64,000 nucleotides of DNA from Streptomyces sp. ISL-1 (GTDB lineage Bacteria > Actinomycetota > Actinomycetes > Streptomycetales > Streptomycetaceae). This document shows, in pieces, positions 8,047 through 15,441 of the stretch (its first letter is position 1; each line of letters begins with the position of its first letter). The DNA lies in NCBI RefSeq assembly GCF_018614585.1, contig NZ_JAGGOI010000015.1:1-64000 (forward strand). The letters are read 5' to 3'. A model generated the notes under the pieces. It made no database searches and was not told where the DNA came from. It saw only the letters and a list, made by a program, of their open reading frames with translations. Both the position numbers and the translations under genes were made by a program.

Positions 8047-9233
8047 CGCTTCCCCCTCTTCATGCCGAGCCGCATCGTCGCGACGATCTCCCGCTGCACC
8101 TCGCTCACCCCGCCCCCGAAGGTGTTGATCTGCGCCGCTCTGTTCATCCGCTCGAGCTCCCCGTCACCCAGAGCTCCGATGTCGAGCGAGCCGGGTGATC
8201 CGCCCCGGATCAGCCCCGCTTCCCCCGAAATTTCCTGGCACATTCGATACGACTCGACCGCGGATTCGGTTCCCGCGAACTTCACGCCGCTCGCGTCTCC
8301 GGGCGCCGGCCGGCCCGCCCCCACATCCCCCACCAAACGCCAGTTGAGCAGGCGCGTTGCCGCCAGCCGGGCGTGCACTTCAGCCGCCCTGAATTGCACC
8401 CACGGCTCGTCAATCCGGCGCTCACCCGTCACCGGATCGGGTGTACGCGCCCGATCCAGTGCCGCCTCGTAGAAGCCCTCGGCCTGCATCCCGATCGCCG
8501 CGAGCGCCACCCGCTCATGGTTGAGCTGGTTGGTGATCAGCCCCCAGCCGCCGTTCTCCTCGCCGACCAGGTTCGCGGCGGGCACCCGTATCCCGTCGTA
8601 GTACGTCGATGTCGTGGTCAGTCCACCCACTGTCTCGATCGGCGTCCATGTGAATCCGCGCGCGTCCGTCGGCACCAGGATGATCGAGATGCCCTTGTGC
8701 TTGGGCGCCTGCGGGTCCGTACGGCAGGCGAGCCAGATCCAGTCCGCGCTCTGGCCATTGCTGGTGAAGATCTTCTGCCCGTCGACCAGCCAGAAGTCGC
8801 CGTCAGGGTTGCGTTCCCGCACGGCGCGCGTACGCAGCGAGGCGAGGTCCGTTCCGGCCTCCGGCTCGCTGTAGCCGATCGCGAAGACGACGTCACCGCT
8901 GAGGATGCGCGGCAGGAAGTACGACTTCTGCTCCGCGCTCCCGTACTTCATCAGGGTCGGGCCCACAGTGTTCAGCGTCACCATGGAGACCGGCGCGCCC
9001 GCCCGGTACGCCTCGTCGAAGAAGACGAACTGCTCGTCGGGGCCCCGCCCCTGGCCTCCGTACTCCACGGGCCAGCCGAGGCCGAGCCGTCCGTCCGCGC
9101 CGATCCGTCGCAGCAGCCGGCGCTGCCCCGTCCGGTCGTCGGCGGGCGGCGGTCCGTCCGGCATCACATCTCGGAAGTACGAGCGCAGTTCGGCGCGCAG
9201 CAGTTGCTGCCGCTCCGTCGGGGCGAGGTGCAC
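8043..9233 (-). CDS. chsE2: acyl-CoA dehydrogenase (ChsE2/FadE29-like subunit), first gene of igr-like operon
   Basis: A 396-aa full-length acyl-CoA dehydrogenase with the flavin/substrate segment FAIGYSEPEAGTDLASL and a C-terminal FGGGVSEVQREIVAT helix. Length and position match FadE29 (ChsE2). It is the first of five genes joined by 1-4 base overlaps, so all should be made from one transcript. In M. tuberculosis this set follows the P450 gene cyp125; no P450 is present here, so the substrate must enter already oxidised, or the oxidase is elsewhere. A palindrome 33 bases upstream may be the control site. Confidence 0.82.
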   Translation of the reverse strand: MHLAPTERQQLLRAELRSYFRDVMPDGPPPADDRTGQRRLLRRIGADGRLGLGWPVEYGGQGRGPDEQFVFFDEAYRAGAPVSMVTLNTVGPTLMKYGSAEQKSYFLPRILSGDVVFAIGYSEPEAGTDLASLRTRAVRERNPDGDFWLVDGQKIFTSNGQSADWIWLACRTDPQAPKHKGISIILVPTDARGFTWTPIETVGGLTTTSTYYDGIRVPAANLVGEENGGWGLITNQLNHERVALAAIGMQAEGFYEAALDRARTPDPVTGERRIDEPWVQFRAAEVHARLAATRLLNWRLVGDVGAGRPAPGDASGVKFAGTESAVESYRMCQEISGEAGLIRGGSPGSLDIGALGDGELERMNRAAQINTFGGGVSEVQREIVATMRLGMKRGKR

Positions 9234-9265
9234 GAGGCCGCCTCCCGGGCGTACGGATCAGGATT

Positions 9266-9282
9266 TCTGACTGTCCGTCAGA
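9266..9282. promoter_or_regulatory. TetR-type operator candidate for the igr-like operon
   Basis: TCTGAC-tgtcc-GTCAGA is a perfect 6+5+6 inverted repeat, 33 bases upstream of the first gene of the five-gene operon. It differs from the palindrome in front of the acyl-CoA ligase and from the KstR consensus as I remember it, so a separate regulator is likely. Confidence 0.45.
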
Positions 9283-9446
9283 TACGTGTCCGCTGTCAAG
9301 GTCGGCGCCGGATGCGACCGCCGTGCCACAGCGGCACGCGCAGCCGCAGCAGACGGCCACCACGCACAACCGCCTGCGCGGCGGCACCGAAGTGCCACCG
9401 CGCAGGCAGTCGTTCACCCCTTGATCAATCCCCCTCGGACCGGTCC

Positions 9447-9749
9447 TCACCACAGACTTGTGAAGTTCACCACCGCGTTGGACTGGTCGATCACTGTGAA
9501 ACCGGAGCCGTTCACGCTGGCGGTGTTGTTCTGGTTGGACGCGCCGGCGCCGCTCGCCACCTGCTGGGTGGTGGTCGAATTGCCCCAGTTGTCACCGCCG
9601 ACGCCGCCGACGACAGAGGCCACCGTCGCGTTCGATCCGTCGTCCGCGAAAGCGCCGTTGTCGGCCTGGGCAATACCCGAGAAGAGGGCGGCAGCGAGGG
9701 GCAGGGCAGCGACAGCGGCGATGGCGCGGGCGGTGCGGATGCTTGCCAT
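9447..9749 (-). CDS. small secreted Gly/Asn/Ser/Gln-rich protein of unknown function
   Basis: A 100-aa precursor. A signal peptide of ~28 residues (charged start, AAVAALPLAAALFSGIAQA) is followed by a ~70-residue mature chain without Cys. That chain is rich in Gly, Asn, Ser, Thr and Gln and ends in an aromatic residue (NFTSLW). The GNSTTTQQV and GASNQNNTASV pattern is reminiscent of curlin/rodlin-like repeats, which is inference only. GGAGG seven bases before the ATG supports the start. It stands alone between the igr-like operon and the divergent primase-polymerase gene. Confidence 0.75.
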   Translation of the reverse strand: MASIRTARAIAAVAALPLAAALFSGIAQADNGAFADDGSNATVASVVGGVGGDNWGNSTTTQQVASGAGASNQNNTASVNGSGFTVIDQSNAVVNFTSLW

Positions 9750-10035
9750 GTCATTTCCTCCATGAACCGGAACTGCAGAAGTACGGCTTGTTCCAAGGCA
9801 GTTGGCCGACCGCCCCGGATCGTGGTCACGACGTCGCGGGATCAGAGTTGCCCACCCAATCCCTGGCGAACCACCCCGCAGCACCCAATTCGCCCTCAAG
9901 CGTGAGGACATGTCGATAAACCTCCTTCGCGCCCCCAGAGCCTCATTTCAGGCCGGCACACACCGCAAAACCCGGCCAGGACAAGAGGGGAAGCGTTTCA
10001 GCATAATTTCGGCCAATCTCCCCCTCTTCCCTTCT
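9750..10035. other. divergent intergenic region
   Basis: It separates the small secreted protein gene (minus) from the primase-polymerase gene (plus). It contains the AT-richer stretch gcataatttcgg around 10000 but no recognised gene, RNA or repeat. Promoters for both neighbours should lie here. Confidence 0.5.
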
Positions 10036-10055
10036 TCGAACACTCGTACGAAAAT
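10036..10055 (+). promoter_or_regulatory. LexA (SOS) box-like palindrome overlapping a -10 element
   Basis: TCGAACACTCGTACGA at 10036-10051 fits the actinobacterial SOS-box form TCGAAC-N4-GTTCGA with one mismatch in the right half. It overlaps GAAAAT (10050-10055), which stands exactly six bases before the ATG of the primase-polymerase gene. LexA bound here would block that promoter. Confidence 0.4.
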
Positions 10056-10061
10056 AGAGCC

Positions 10062-10937
10062 ATGGCCACCACCGACCGGCAGACCGCCACCCTGGCCCTC
10101 GCCCACGCTCTCTCCGCCGCCGAGCGCGGACTCCCCGTCATCCCCCTGTCCCCCACCAAGCTCCCCGCCCTGCGCTCACCCCACCGGGGCGCCCCCGAGC
10201 CGGTCCTGTGCCGCGGCGAATGCGGCCTCCCCGGCCATGGCGTCCACGACGCCACCACCGACCCGGCGGGCATCCGCTCGCTGTTCGCCGCCGCCCCCTG
10301 GGCCACCGGCTACGGCATCGCCTGCGGCCGGCCGCCGCACCACCTGATCGGCATCGACCTCGACACCAAGTCCTCGACCGATTCCGTGGCCGCACTACGG
10401 CACCTGGCCCTGCGCCATCTGTTCACGATCCCGGAGACGGTCACCGTCCTCACCCCGAGCGGCGGCCGCCACCTCTGGCTGACCGGCCCGCCCGACGTCG
10501 TCGTCCCGAACTCCGCGAGCCGACTCGCCCCCGGCATCGACGTCCGCGGCGCCGGCGGCTATCTCGTCGGCCCCGGCTCGGTGAGCGCCCACGGCGCGTA
10601 CCGCCTCGCGCCCGGCACGGCTGAGCTGTCCCCCGCGCCGTGCCCCCGCGCACTCCTGCGCCTCATCACGCCTCCCGCACGCCCCCATCACCCCACGCAA
10701 CCCGCCCCCTCCCGTCCGCCCCAGGGCCAGGGCCTGGTCCAGTTCGTCCTCGCGGCCCACGAGGGCCAGCGGAACACCCGGCTGTTCTGGGCGGCTTGCC
10801 GCGCCTACGAGAACGGCTTCGGCGACGACCTCGCGGACGCCCTCACCGAGGCGGCAGTCCGCGCGGGCCTGACCGAACGAGAGGCCCGCGCGACGATCGC
10901 CTCGGCCGAGCGGCTCACCTCGGGCCGGGGCCGCTGA
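10062..10937 (+). CDS. bifunctional DNA primase/polymerase-domain protein
   Basis: 291 aa with the archaeo-eukaryotic primase-like prim-pol N-terminal domain. The metal-binding Asp-x-Asp is in GIDLDTK (D99, D101), the nucleotide-contact motif GGRHLWL is at 134-140, and GAGGYLVGPGS follows. CRGECGLPGHGVH at 50-62 may bind zinc. The C-terminal ~100 residues after a Pro-rich linker form a small helical domain. No helicase, integrase or plasmid gene is adjacent, so this is a chromosomal stand-alone copy. It lacks a ribosome site, agreeing with a leaderless mRNA. The LexA-like box suggests a DNA-damage role, which is inference. Confidence 0.82.
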   Translation: MATTDRQTATLALAHALSAAERGLPVIPLSPTKLPALRSPHRGAPEPVLCRGECGLPGHGVHDATTDPAGIRSLFAAAPWATGYGIACGRPPHHLIGIDLDTKSSTDSVAALRHLALRHLFTIPETVTVLTPSGGRHLWLTGPPDVVVPNSASRLAPGIDVRGAGGYLVGPGSVSAHGAYRLAPGTAELSPAPCPRALLRLITPPARPHHPTQPAPSRPPQGQGLVQFVLAAHEGQRNTRLFWAACRAYENGFGDDLADALTEAAVRAGLTEREARATIASAERLTSGRGR

Positions 10938-11007
10938 CGGGAACACGGGGGTTGGGGAAACAAGGGAACGCGGCCAGGCAGGGCAGTCGGCCGGTGCAGG
11001 CTGAATA

Positions 11008-11042
11008 CAGAAGGGGTCTCTCACCGAGAGACACCCCTTCTG
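11008..11042. terminator. hairpin terminator, degenerate copy
   Basis: cagaaggggt-ctctc pairs with gagagacaccccttctg. Compared with the perfect copy at 12537-12573 the left arm has lost two bases. It lies beyond the primase-polymerase gene and just outside the decayed tRNA-Ser remnant, the same relation the perfect copy has to the intact tRNA. Confidence 0.7.
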
Positions 11043-11065
11043 ACCAGCACCGCTGACGACCTACG

Positions 11066-11109
11066 CGGTGGGTGTGGGATTTGAACCCCTCGGTGCCGTC
11101 GCCGTCACA
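11066..11109 (-). pseudogene. decayed 3' half of tRNA-Ser
   Basis: Bases 11066-11088 are identical to 12597-12619, which are the discriminator base, the acceptor 3' strand and the T-arm of the intact tRNA-Ser(UGA). The next ~20 bases still align with several mismatches towards the variable arm, and the similarity then stops. The anticodon arm, D arm and 5' acceptor strand are missing, so it cannot make a tRNA. Confidence 0.75.
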
Positions 11110-11112
11110 CGT

Positions 11113-11313
11113 TCAGGAGCGCTGTCGGCCCTCGGTGCCGAGTGTGTTCGACAGCTTGTACCGGACCTGCACGTTCCGGTGCTCCACGCCGATGTCGACC
11201 GGGTCGGGCAGGTTCGTCCTCGTGCTCACCGTGGCCGAGCGGGTGCCGGGGCTACCGCTGAAGCGGACGTCCGCCCGCGGCGCTTCGCGGAAACGGAGCC
11301 GGTCGGCCGCCAC
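11113..11313 (-). CDS. small conserved actinobacterial protein, possibly 5'-truncated
   Basis: A 66-aa reading frame with strong codon bias: VAADRLRFREAPRADVRF, then RTNLPDPV and VEHRNVQVRYKLS. From memory such R-T-N-L-P...V-x-Y-x-L proteins occur beside the upstream repeat-protein gene in other Streptomyces. The only start is a GTG at 11313, with no clear ribosome site. Sequence just before it reads DIEFTST in the same frame, as if a longer N-terminus had existed; a one-base deletion near 11336 would explain the lost start. It follows the repeat-protein stop directly and ends beside the tRNA remnant. Function unknown. Confidence 0.5.
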   Translation of the reverse strand: MAADRLRFREAPRADVRFSGSPGTRSATVSTRTNLPDPVDIGVEHRNVQVRYKLSNTLGTEGRQRS

Positions 11314-11355
11314 GGTGGAGGTGAACTCGATGTCCGCGTGCCGGTGTTCAGGCCT

Positions 11356-12300
11356 TCACGGAGGCCGGCCGTCGTCCTCCGGCTCCTGCTCCCGCACACG
11401 CTTCACCTTGCGACGAGGCGCCTCAGCGGTCCGTCGCGCCCGCCCCTCGCCACCTTCGGCGGCCCGTCGCCTGCGTGTGGGTTCTTCGCGCGCGAGCTTC
11501 CGTGCCGCGCGGCCTGTCGCGCCCCCAGGCTTCCTGGCGCGCGCGGCGCCGCCACTCTCGGCCTCCGGGACGTCGGACACTTTCTCCGCGGTGTCCGGCA
11601 GCGTCTCGCCGACGCGCGCGGCGGCTCCCTCCACCGTGGCGGCCGACCGGCTCTGTTCCGCGAGCCCCGTGACCGCCCTGCCCGTGTCGTCACCCAGGCG
11701 CTCGACCGCGGTCCCGGCCCCGCGCCCGACACCCTCGACCGCAGTCCCGGCCCCGCGCCCCACGTCCTCGACCGCGGTGCCCGCGCCGCGCCCCACATCC
11801 TCGACTGCGCTGCCCGCGCCGCGCCCCACGTCCTCCACCGCCCGGCCGGCACCACGCCCGACCTCGTCGAGCGTACGGCCCGCCCCAGTACCCACCTCAC
11901 GTACGGCGGTCCCGACGCCCGAAGTCACGTCCCTGAGGATGTCCGGGTTGCGGTCGATGGTCGTCAGAACCCTCCCGATGACCTCCACGACGTTGTCCAG
12001 ACGCACCTTCAGCAGCGCCTGCGCCTCCACGCCCTTGATGTCGAGGTGGACGGCGCCGAGCTCCACGTCCGCCCCCACGTTCAGCCGGAGCAGGTCGAGC
12101 ACCTCCGCCTGGAGCGACACCCTCGCGCGCAGATCCTCGACGTCCAGGGTGATCTCGTCCACCTTCAGCAGCGGGACGTCGAGGAGAACGTCCGGCTCCG
12201 CGAGCTCCGCACCGACGGGTTCCTTGTCGACGTAGTCATCGACGTCATCGATGTCATCAACGTCGGTTTCCGTCACATCCTCGGTGCCCTCGTCGTCCAT
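11356..12300 (-). CDS. conserved protein with acidic head, 11-residue tandem repeats and basic tail
   Basis: 314 aa, function unknown. Residues 1-30 are strongly acidic. Residues 31-122 are a conserved helical-looking domain (VSLQAEVLDLLRLNVGADVE, VHLDIKGVEAQALLKVRL). Residues 125-212 are about eight 11-residue repeats of the form VGRGAGTAVED. The last ~85 residues are Lys/Arg/Ala-rich. Hendecad repeats of this kind can form amphipathic membrane-binding or desiccation-type helices, which is inference. GAGGAG sits five bases before the ATG at 12300. It lies between the tRNA-Ser and its duplicated remnant. Confidence 0.75.
   Translation of the reverse strand: MDDEGTEDVTETDVDDIDDVDDYVDKEPVGAELAEPDVLLDVPLLKVDEITLDVEDLRARVSLQAEVLDLLRLNVGADVELGAVHLDIKGVEAQALLKVRLDNVVEVIGRVLTTIDRNPDILRDVTSGVGTAVREVGTGAGRTLDEVGRGAGRAVEDVGRGAGSAVEDVGRGAGTAVEDVGRGAGTAVEGVGRGAGTAVERLGDDTGRAVTGLAEQSRSAATVEGAAARVGETLPDTAEKVSDVPEAESGGAARARKPGGATGRAARKLAREEPTRRRRAAEGGEGRARRTAEAPRRKVKRVREQEPEDDGRPP
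11665..11928 (-). repeat. 33-bp tandem repeat encoding the 11-residue units
   Basis: About eight in-frame 33-base units, best conserved in the centre (units reading VGRGAGTAVED). They are nearly identical at DNA level, suggesting recent expansion or slippage. Confidence 0.85.
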
Positions 12301-12536
12301 GCCGCTCCTCGAGAACGCGTACGTAAAGGGATCTTTCCGATCCTTCCACCGCCCATGGGAGGCCGCCACCGGTCGGCAAGCGGCCCGGCACCGCCCCAGA
12401 GGATGCTCCGGACCCCCGCGGAATGCGGCGCCCGTGACCGTCCAAGATCGCCAAGCCCCGAATCGTGGCCGCAGCTTGGCCGCACGCCCTGCTCGACACC
12501 GGGATACCTGCGCCCCAGGGTGAGACAACCTGAACG

Positions 12537-12573
12537 CAGAAGGGGTGTCTCTCACTGAGAGACACCCCTTCTG
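12537..12573. terminator. perfect hairpin terminator downstream of tRNA-Ser
   Basis: A 17-base stem (cagaaggggtgtctctc) with a 3-base loop, perfectly paired. It lies 24 bases beyond the 3' end of the tRNA on the minus strand and is the intact counterpart of 11008-11042. Confidence 0.85.
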
Positions 12574-12596
12574 ACCAGTACCTACGCTGATCTGGG

Positions 12597-12683
12597 CGGT
12601 GGGTGTGGGATTTGAACCCACGGTGACATCGCTGCCACGACGGTTTTCAAGACCGTTCCCTTAGGCCGCTCGGGCAACCCACC
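12597..12683 (-). tRNA. tRNA-Ser (anticodon UGA)
   Basis: Reading the minus strand, the 5' strand GGTGGGT pairs with ACCCACC before discriminator G. The D-arm is followed by the anticodon loop CTTGAAA (UGA), a long class-II variable arm and the T-arm GTGGGTTCAAATCCCAC. It is 87 bases without encoded CCA. Confidence 0.95.
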
Positions 12684-12728
12684 CGCGCCCCGGCCACCTG
12701 CGGCGGAGCGGGCTACAGACTACCGGGA

Positions 12729-14240
12729 TCAGCTGTCGCCCGTGCGCTGGCCCAGGATGACCTCTGTCTTGTGCTCCTTGCCGTCGCGCTGGTACGTGAG
12801 TGTCACCTTGTCGCCCGGCTTGTGGTTCCAGATCTCACTGATCAGCGTCGGACCGCTGTCGACCGGCTTGCCGTTGAACTTGGTGATGACGTCGCCCGCC
12901 TTGAAACCGGCCTTCGCGGCCGGGCCGTTCGGGGTCACCGGCGGGGTGCCGCCCGCACCCTCGGCGGCGATCTTGGCGCCCGAGTCCTTGCTCGACATGT
13001 CGACCGTCGCGCCGATCACCGGGTAGACCGGCTTGCCCGTCTTGATCAGCTGCTCGGCGACGTTCTTCGCCTGGTTGATCGGGATGGCGAAGCCGAGGCC
13101 GATCGAGCCCGCCTGCGACTGGCCGACGCCACCGCTGGCCGCCGACTGGATCGCGGAGTTGATGCCGATCACAGCACCGCGCGAGTCGAGCAGCGGACCG
13201 CCGGAGTTGCCCGGGTTGATGGAGGCGTCGGTCTGCAGGGCGCTCATGTACGAGTTCTTGCCGCTGGAGCCGTCGCCCGACGCGACCGGGCGGTTCTTGG
13301 CACTGATGATGCCGGTGGTGACGGTGTTCGACAGGCCGAAGGGCGCGCCGATCGCGATGGTCGAGTCGCCGACCGCGACCTGCTCGGAGTTGCCCAGGGC
13401 CAGCGGGTTCAGCCCCGAGGGGGCGTTCTTCAGCTTCAGTACTGCGACGTCGTAGCCCTCGGCCCGGCCGACCACCTCGGCGTCGTACTTCTTGCCGTTG
13501 GAGAAGGTCGCGGACACCGTGCCACTGTCGGCCGCGGAGGCCACCACATGGTTGTTGGTGAGGATGTGGCCTTCCTTGTCGTAGACGAAGCCGGTGCCCG
13601 TGCCGCCCTCGGTCTCGCCGTTCCCGCCGACGCCGCCGCCGGCGGCCTTCGCCTCGATGGTGACCACGCTCGGCAGTGCCTTGGCCGCGACCGCGGCGAC
13701 GGTTCCCGGGTCGCGCTTGAAGTCCTTGGGTGCGTCCGCCGCGGAGACGGTGGTCGAACCGGAGGTGTTGTCGTTGCGCTCGGCGGCCCAGTAGCCGATG
13801 CCGCCACCGACGCCGCCCGCCACGAGCGCGGCGGCGAGCACTGCCGCGACCAGTCCGCCGGAGTGCCTGCGCGGGGGCTCCGAGACCTGTGCCGGCGCGC
13901 CCCAGGCCGGACCGCCGCCGCTGCCGCCCCCGTAGGAGGGCAGCGGGGGCGGGGGCGGCGGCCAGCCGGCTGCCGCGTGGTGCGCGCCGGTCGGCGCTGC
14001 TGCGGGGACAGGAGGCAGCGGCGCGGTGGCAGGGTCGGACTGGGGGGAGTGCCCGTGCTGCTCGGCCGCAGCCGCTGCCGGCTCGGTGTGGTGGTACGTC
14101 CCGTCCGGTCGAGCTGATTCGGCTGCCCTTGATGTCTCGGCCCCTTGCGCCGAGACCGACGTGCCTTCGGGAGCGGCGCCCGGCACGGGAGGTACGGACG
14201 GGGCGGCCGGGACCGCAGTGCCCTCGTTCTCGGTGCTCAC
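12729..14240 (-). CDS. membrane-anchored HtrA/DegQ-type serine protease with PDZ domain
   Basis: 503 aa. A long Pro/Ala/Gly-rich cytoplasmic N-terminus (~1-125) and one membrane helix (~130-155) precede the trypsin-like domain. The catalytic His is in LTNNHVVA (~230), Asp in GYDVAVLK (~263) and Ser in NPGNSGGPL (~346). A C-terminal PDZ domain spans ~400-495 (GPAAKAGFKAGDVITKFNG). It works outside the membrane on misfolded secreted proteins. The GTG at 14240 is preferred because GAGGAGAG lies just upstream; an in-frame ATG seven codons earlier lacks one. The tRNA-Ser follows on the same strand 46 bases after its stop. Confidence 0.92.
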   Translation of the reverse strand: MSTENEGTAVPAAPSVPPVPGAAPEGTSVSAQGAETSRAAESARPDGTYHHTEPAAAAAEQHGHSPQSDPATAPLPPVPAAAPTGAHHAAAGWPPPPPPLPSYGGGSGGGPAWGAPAQVSEPPRRHSGGLVAAVLAAALVAGGVGGGIGYWAAERNDNTSGSTTVSAADAPKDFKRDPGTVAAVAAKALPSVVTIEAKAAGGGVGGNGETEGGTGTGFVYDKEGHILTNNHVVASAADSGTVSATFSNGKKYDAEVVGRAEGYDVAVLKLKNAPSGLNPLALGNSEQVAVGDSTIAIGAPFGLSNTVTTGIISAKNRPVASGDGSSGKNSYMSALQTDASINPGNSGGPLLDSRGAVIGINSAIQSAASGGVGQSQAGSIGLGFAIPINQAKNVAEQLIKTGKPVYPVIGATVDMSSKDSGAKIAAEGAGGTPPVTPNGPAAKAGFKAGDVITKFNGKPVDSGPTLISEIWNHKPGDKVTLTYQRDGKEHKTEVILGQRTGDS

Positions 14241-14500
14241 AGCTCTCTCCTCAGGTTCCACAGATTCCTCGTCAGCGCTCGTAAATGGCTGCCGTCAGCT
14301 TTTCCCACAACACGTCAGACCACTGTAAGCAGGACCTGTGTGTATCTCCGCAATCCTTTACGTCCGACAAAACGGACGCATCTCCAAAGCCACCGGACGA
14401 CAGCCGTACGGCCGCCGGAAACCCTCCGGACAGCCCTCGAACCACCTTCCGGACCAGCCCCTCGCACGCACCTACCCAGCCTCGGTGACACCATGACGCG

Positions 14501-15301
14501 GTGACTCAAGCACGGCAGCACAACATCCAGGTCGTCGCCCACCGAGGCGCCTCCGAAGACGCCCCCGAGCACACCCTGGCCGCGTACAAGAAGGCGATCG
14601 ACGACGGCGCCGACGCCGTCGAGTGCGATGTACGGCTCACCGCCGACGGGCATCTCGTCTGCGTCCACGACCGCCGCGTCAACCGCACGTCCAATGGCCG
14701 GGGCGCCGTGTCCGCCCTGGAACTCGCCGACCTCGCCGCCCTGGACTTCGGGTCGTGGAAGGACAGCGAGGAGAGCCCCGACTGGGGAGACCGGTCCTTC
14801 ACCTCCGTACTCACCCTGGAACGGCTGCTGGAGCTGGTGGCCGATTCCGGCCGCCGCATCGAGCTGGCCATCGAGACGAAGCACCCCACCCGCTGGGCGG
14901 GCCAGGTGGAGGAACGGCTGCTCCACCTCCTCGGGCGCTTCGGCCTGGCCGATCCGACCACGGCCGACGACTCGCCCGTGCGGATCATGAGCTTCTCGGC
15001 GCGGTCCCTGCACCGGATCTCGGCGGCTTCGCCGAACATCCCCACCGTCTATCTGATGCAGTTCGTGACGCCGCGGCTGCGCGACGGGCGGCTGCCGGCA
15101 GGCGCCCGGATCGCCGGCCCGGGCATGCGAATCGTCCGCAACCACCCCAGCTATATCGCCCGGCTGCACCGCCAGGGCCATCGCGTGCACGTGTGGACCG
15201 TCAATGAACCGGAGGACGTCGAGCTCTGCGCCCGCCTCGGTGTCGATGCCATCATCACCAATCGCCCCAAACAGGTGTTGTCCCAACTGGGCCGTCTTTA
15301 A
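14501..15301 (+). CDS. glycerophosphodiester phosphodiesterase
   Basis: 266 aa, GDPD TIM-barrel without signal peptide, so cytoplasmic. The signature HRGASEDAPEHT at 14-25 holds the catalytic His and the Glu ligand; ECDVRLTADG (~41-50) gives the next metal ligands and VCVHD the second catalytic His. HVWTVNEPED near the C-terminus is also typical. It hydrolyses glycerophosphodiesters to glycerol-3-phosphate and an alcohol. It is divergent from the HtrA gene with about 260 bases between them. The GTG start has no good ribosome site. Confidence 0.9.
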   Translation: MTQARQHNIQVVAHRGASEDAPEHTLAAYKKAIDDGADAVECDVRLTADGHLVCVHDRRVNRTSNGRGAVSALELADLAALDFGSWKDSEESPDWGDRSFTSVLTLERLLELVADSGRRIELAIETKHPTRWAGQVEERLLHLLGRFGLADPTTADDSPVRIMSFSARSLHRISAASPNIPTVYLMQFVTPRLRDGRLPAGARIAGPGMRIVRNHPSYIARLHRQGHRVHVWTVNEPEDVELCARLGVDAIITNRPKQVLSQLGRL

Positions 15302-15441
15302 CGCTCATTACAGGGAGTGCACCGGCGCGTTCGGTCCGTATTCGATCGTTACGAGTGCGTCACTGGCCCGCGCTTGGCCGGTTTCCGGTCCAGTCCATTG
15401 GGGCATTCACACCGTGGCGTGGGGCAAAGGAGGTCTCGGGG

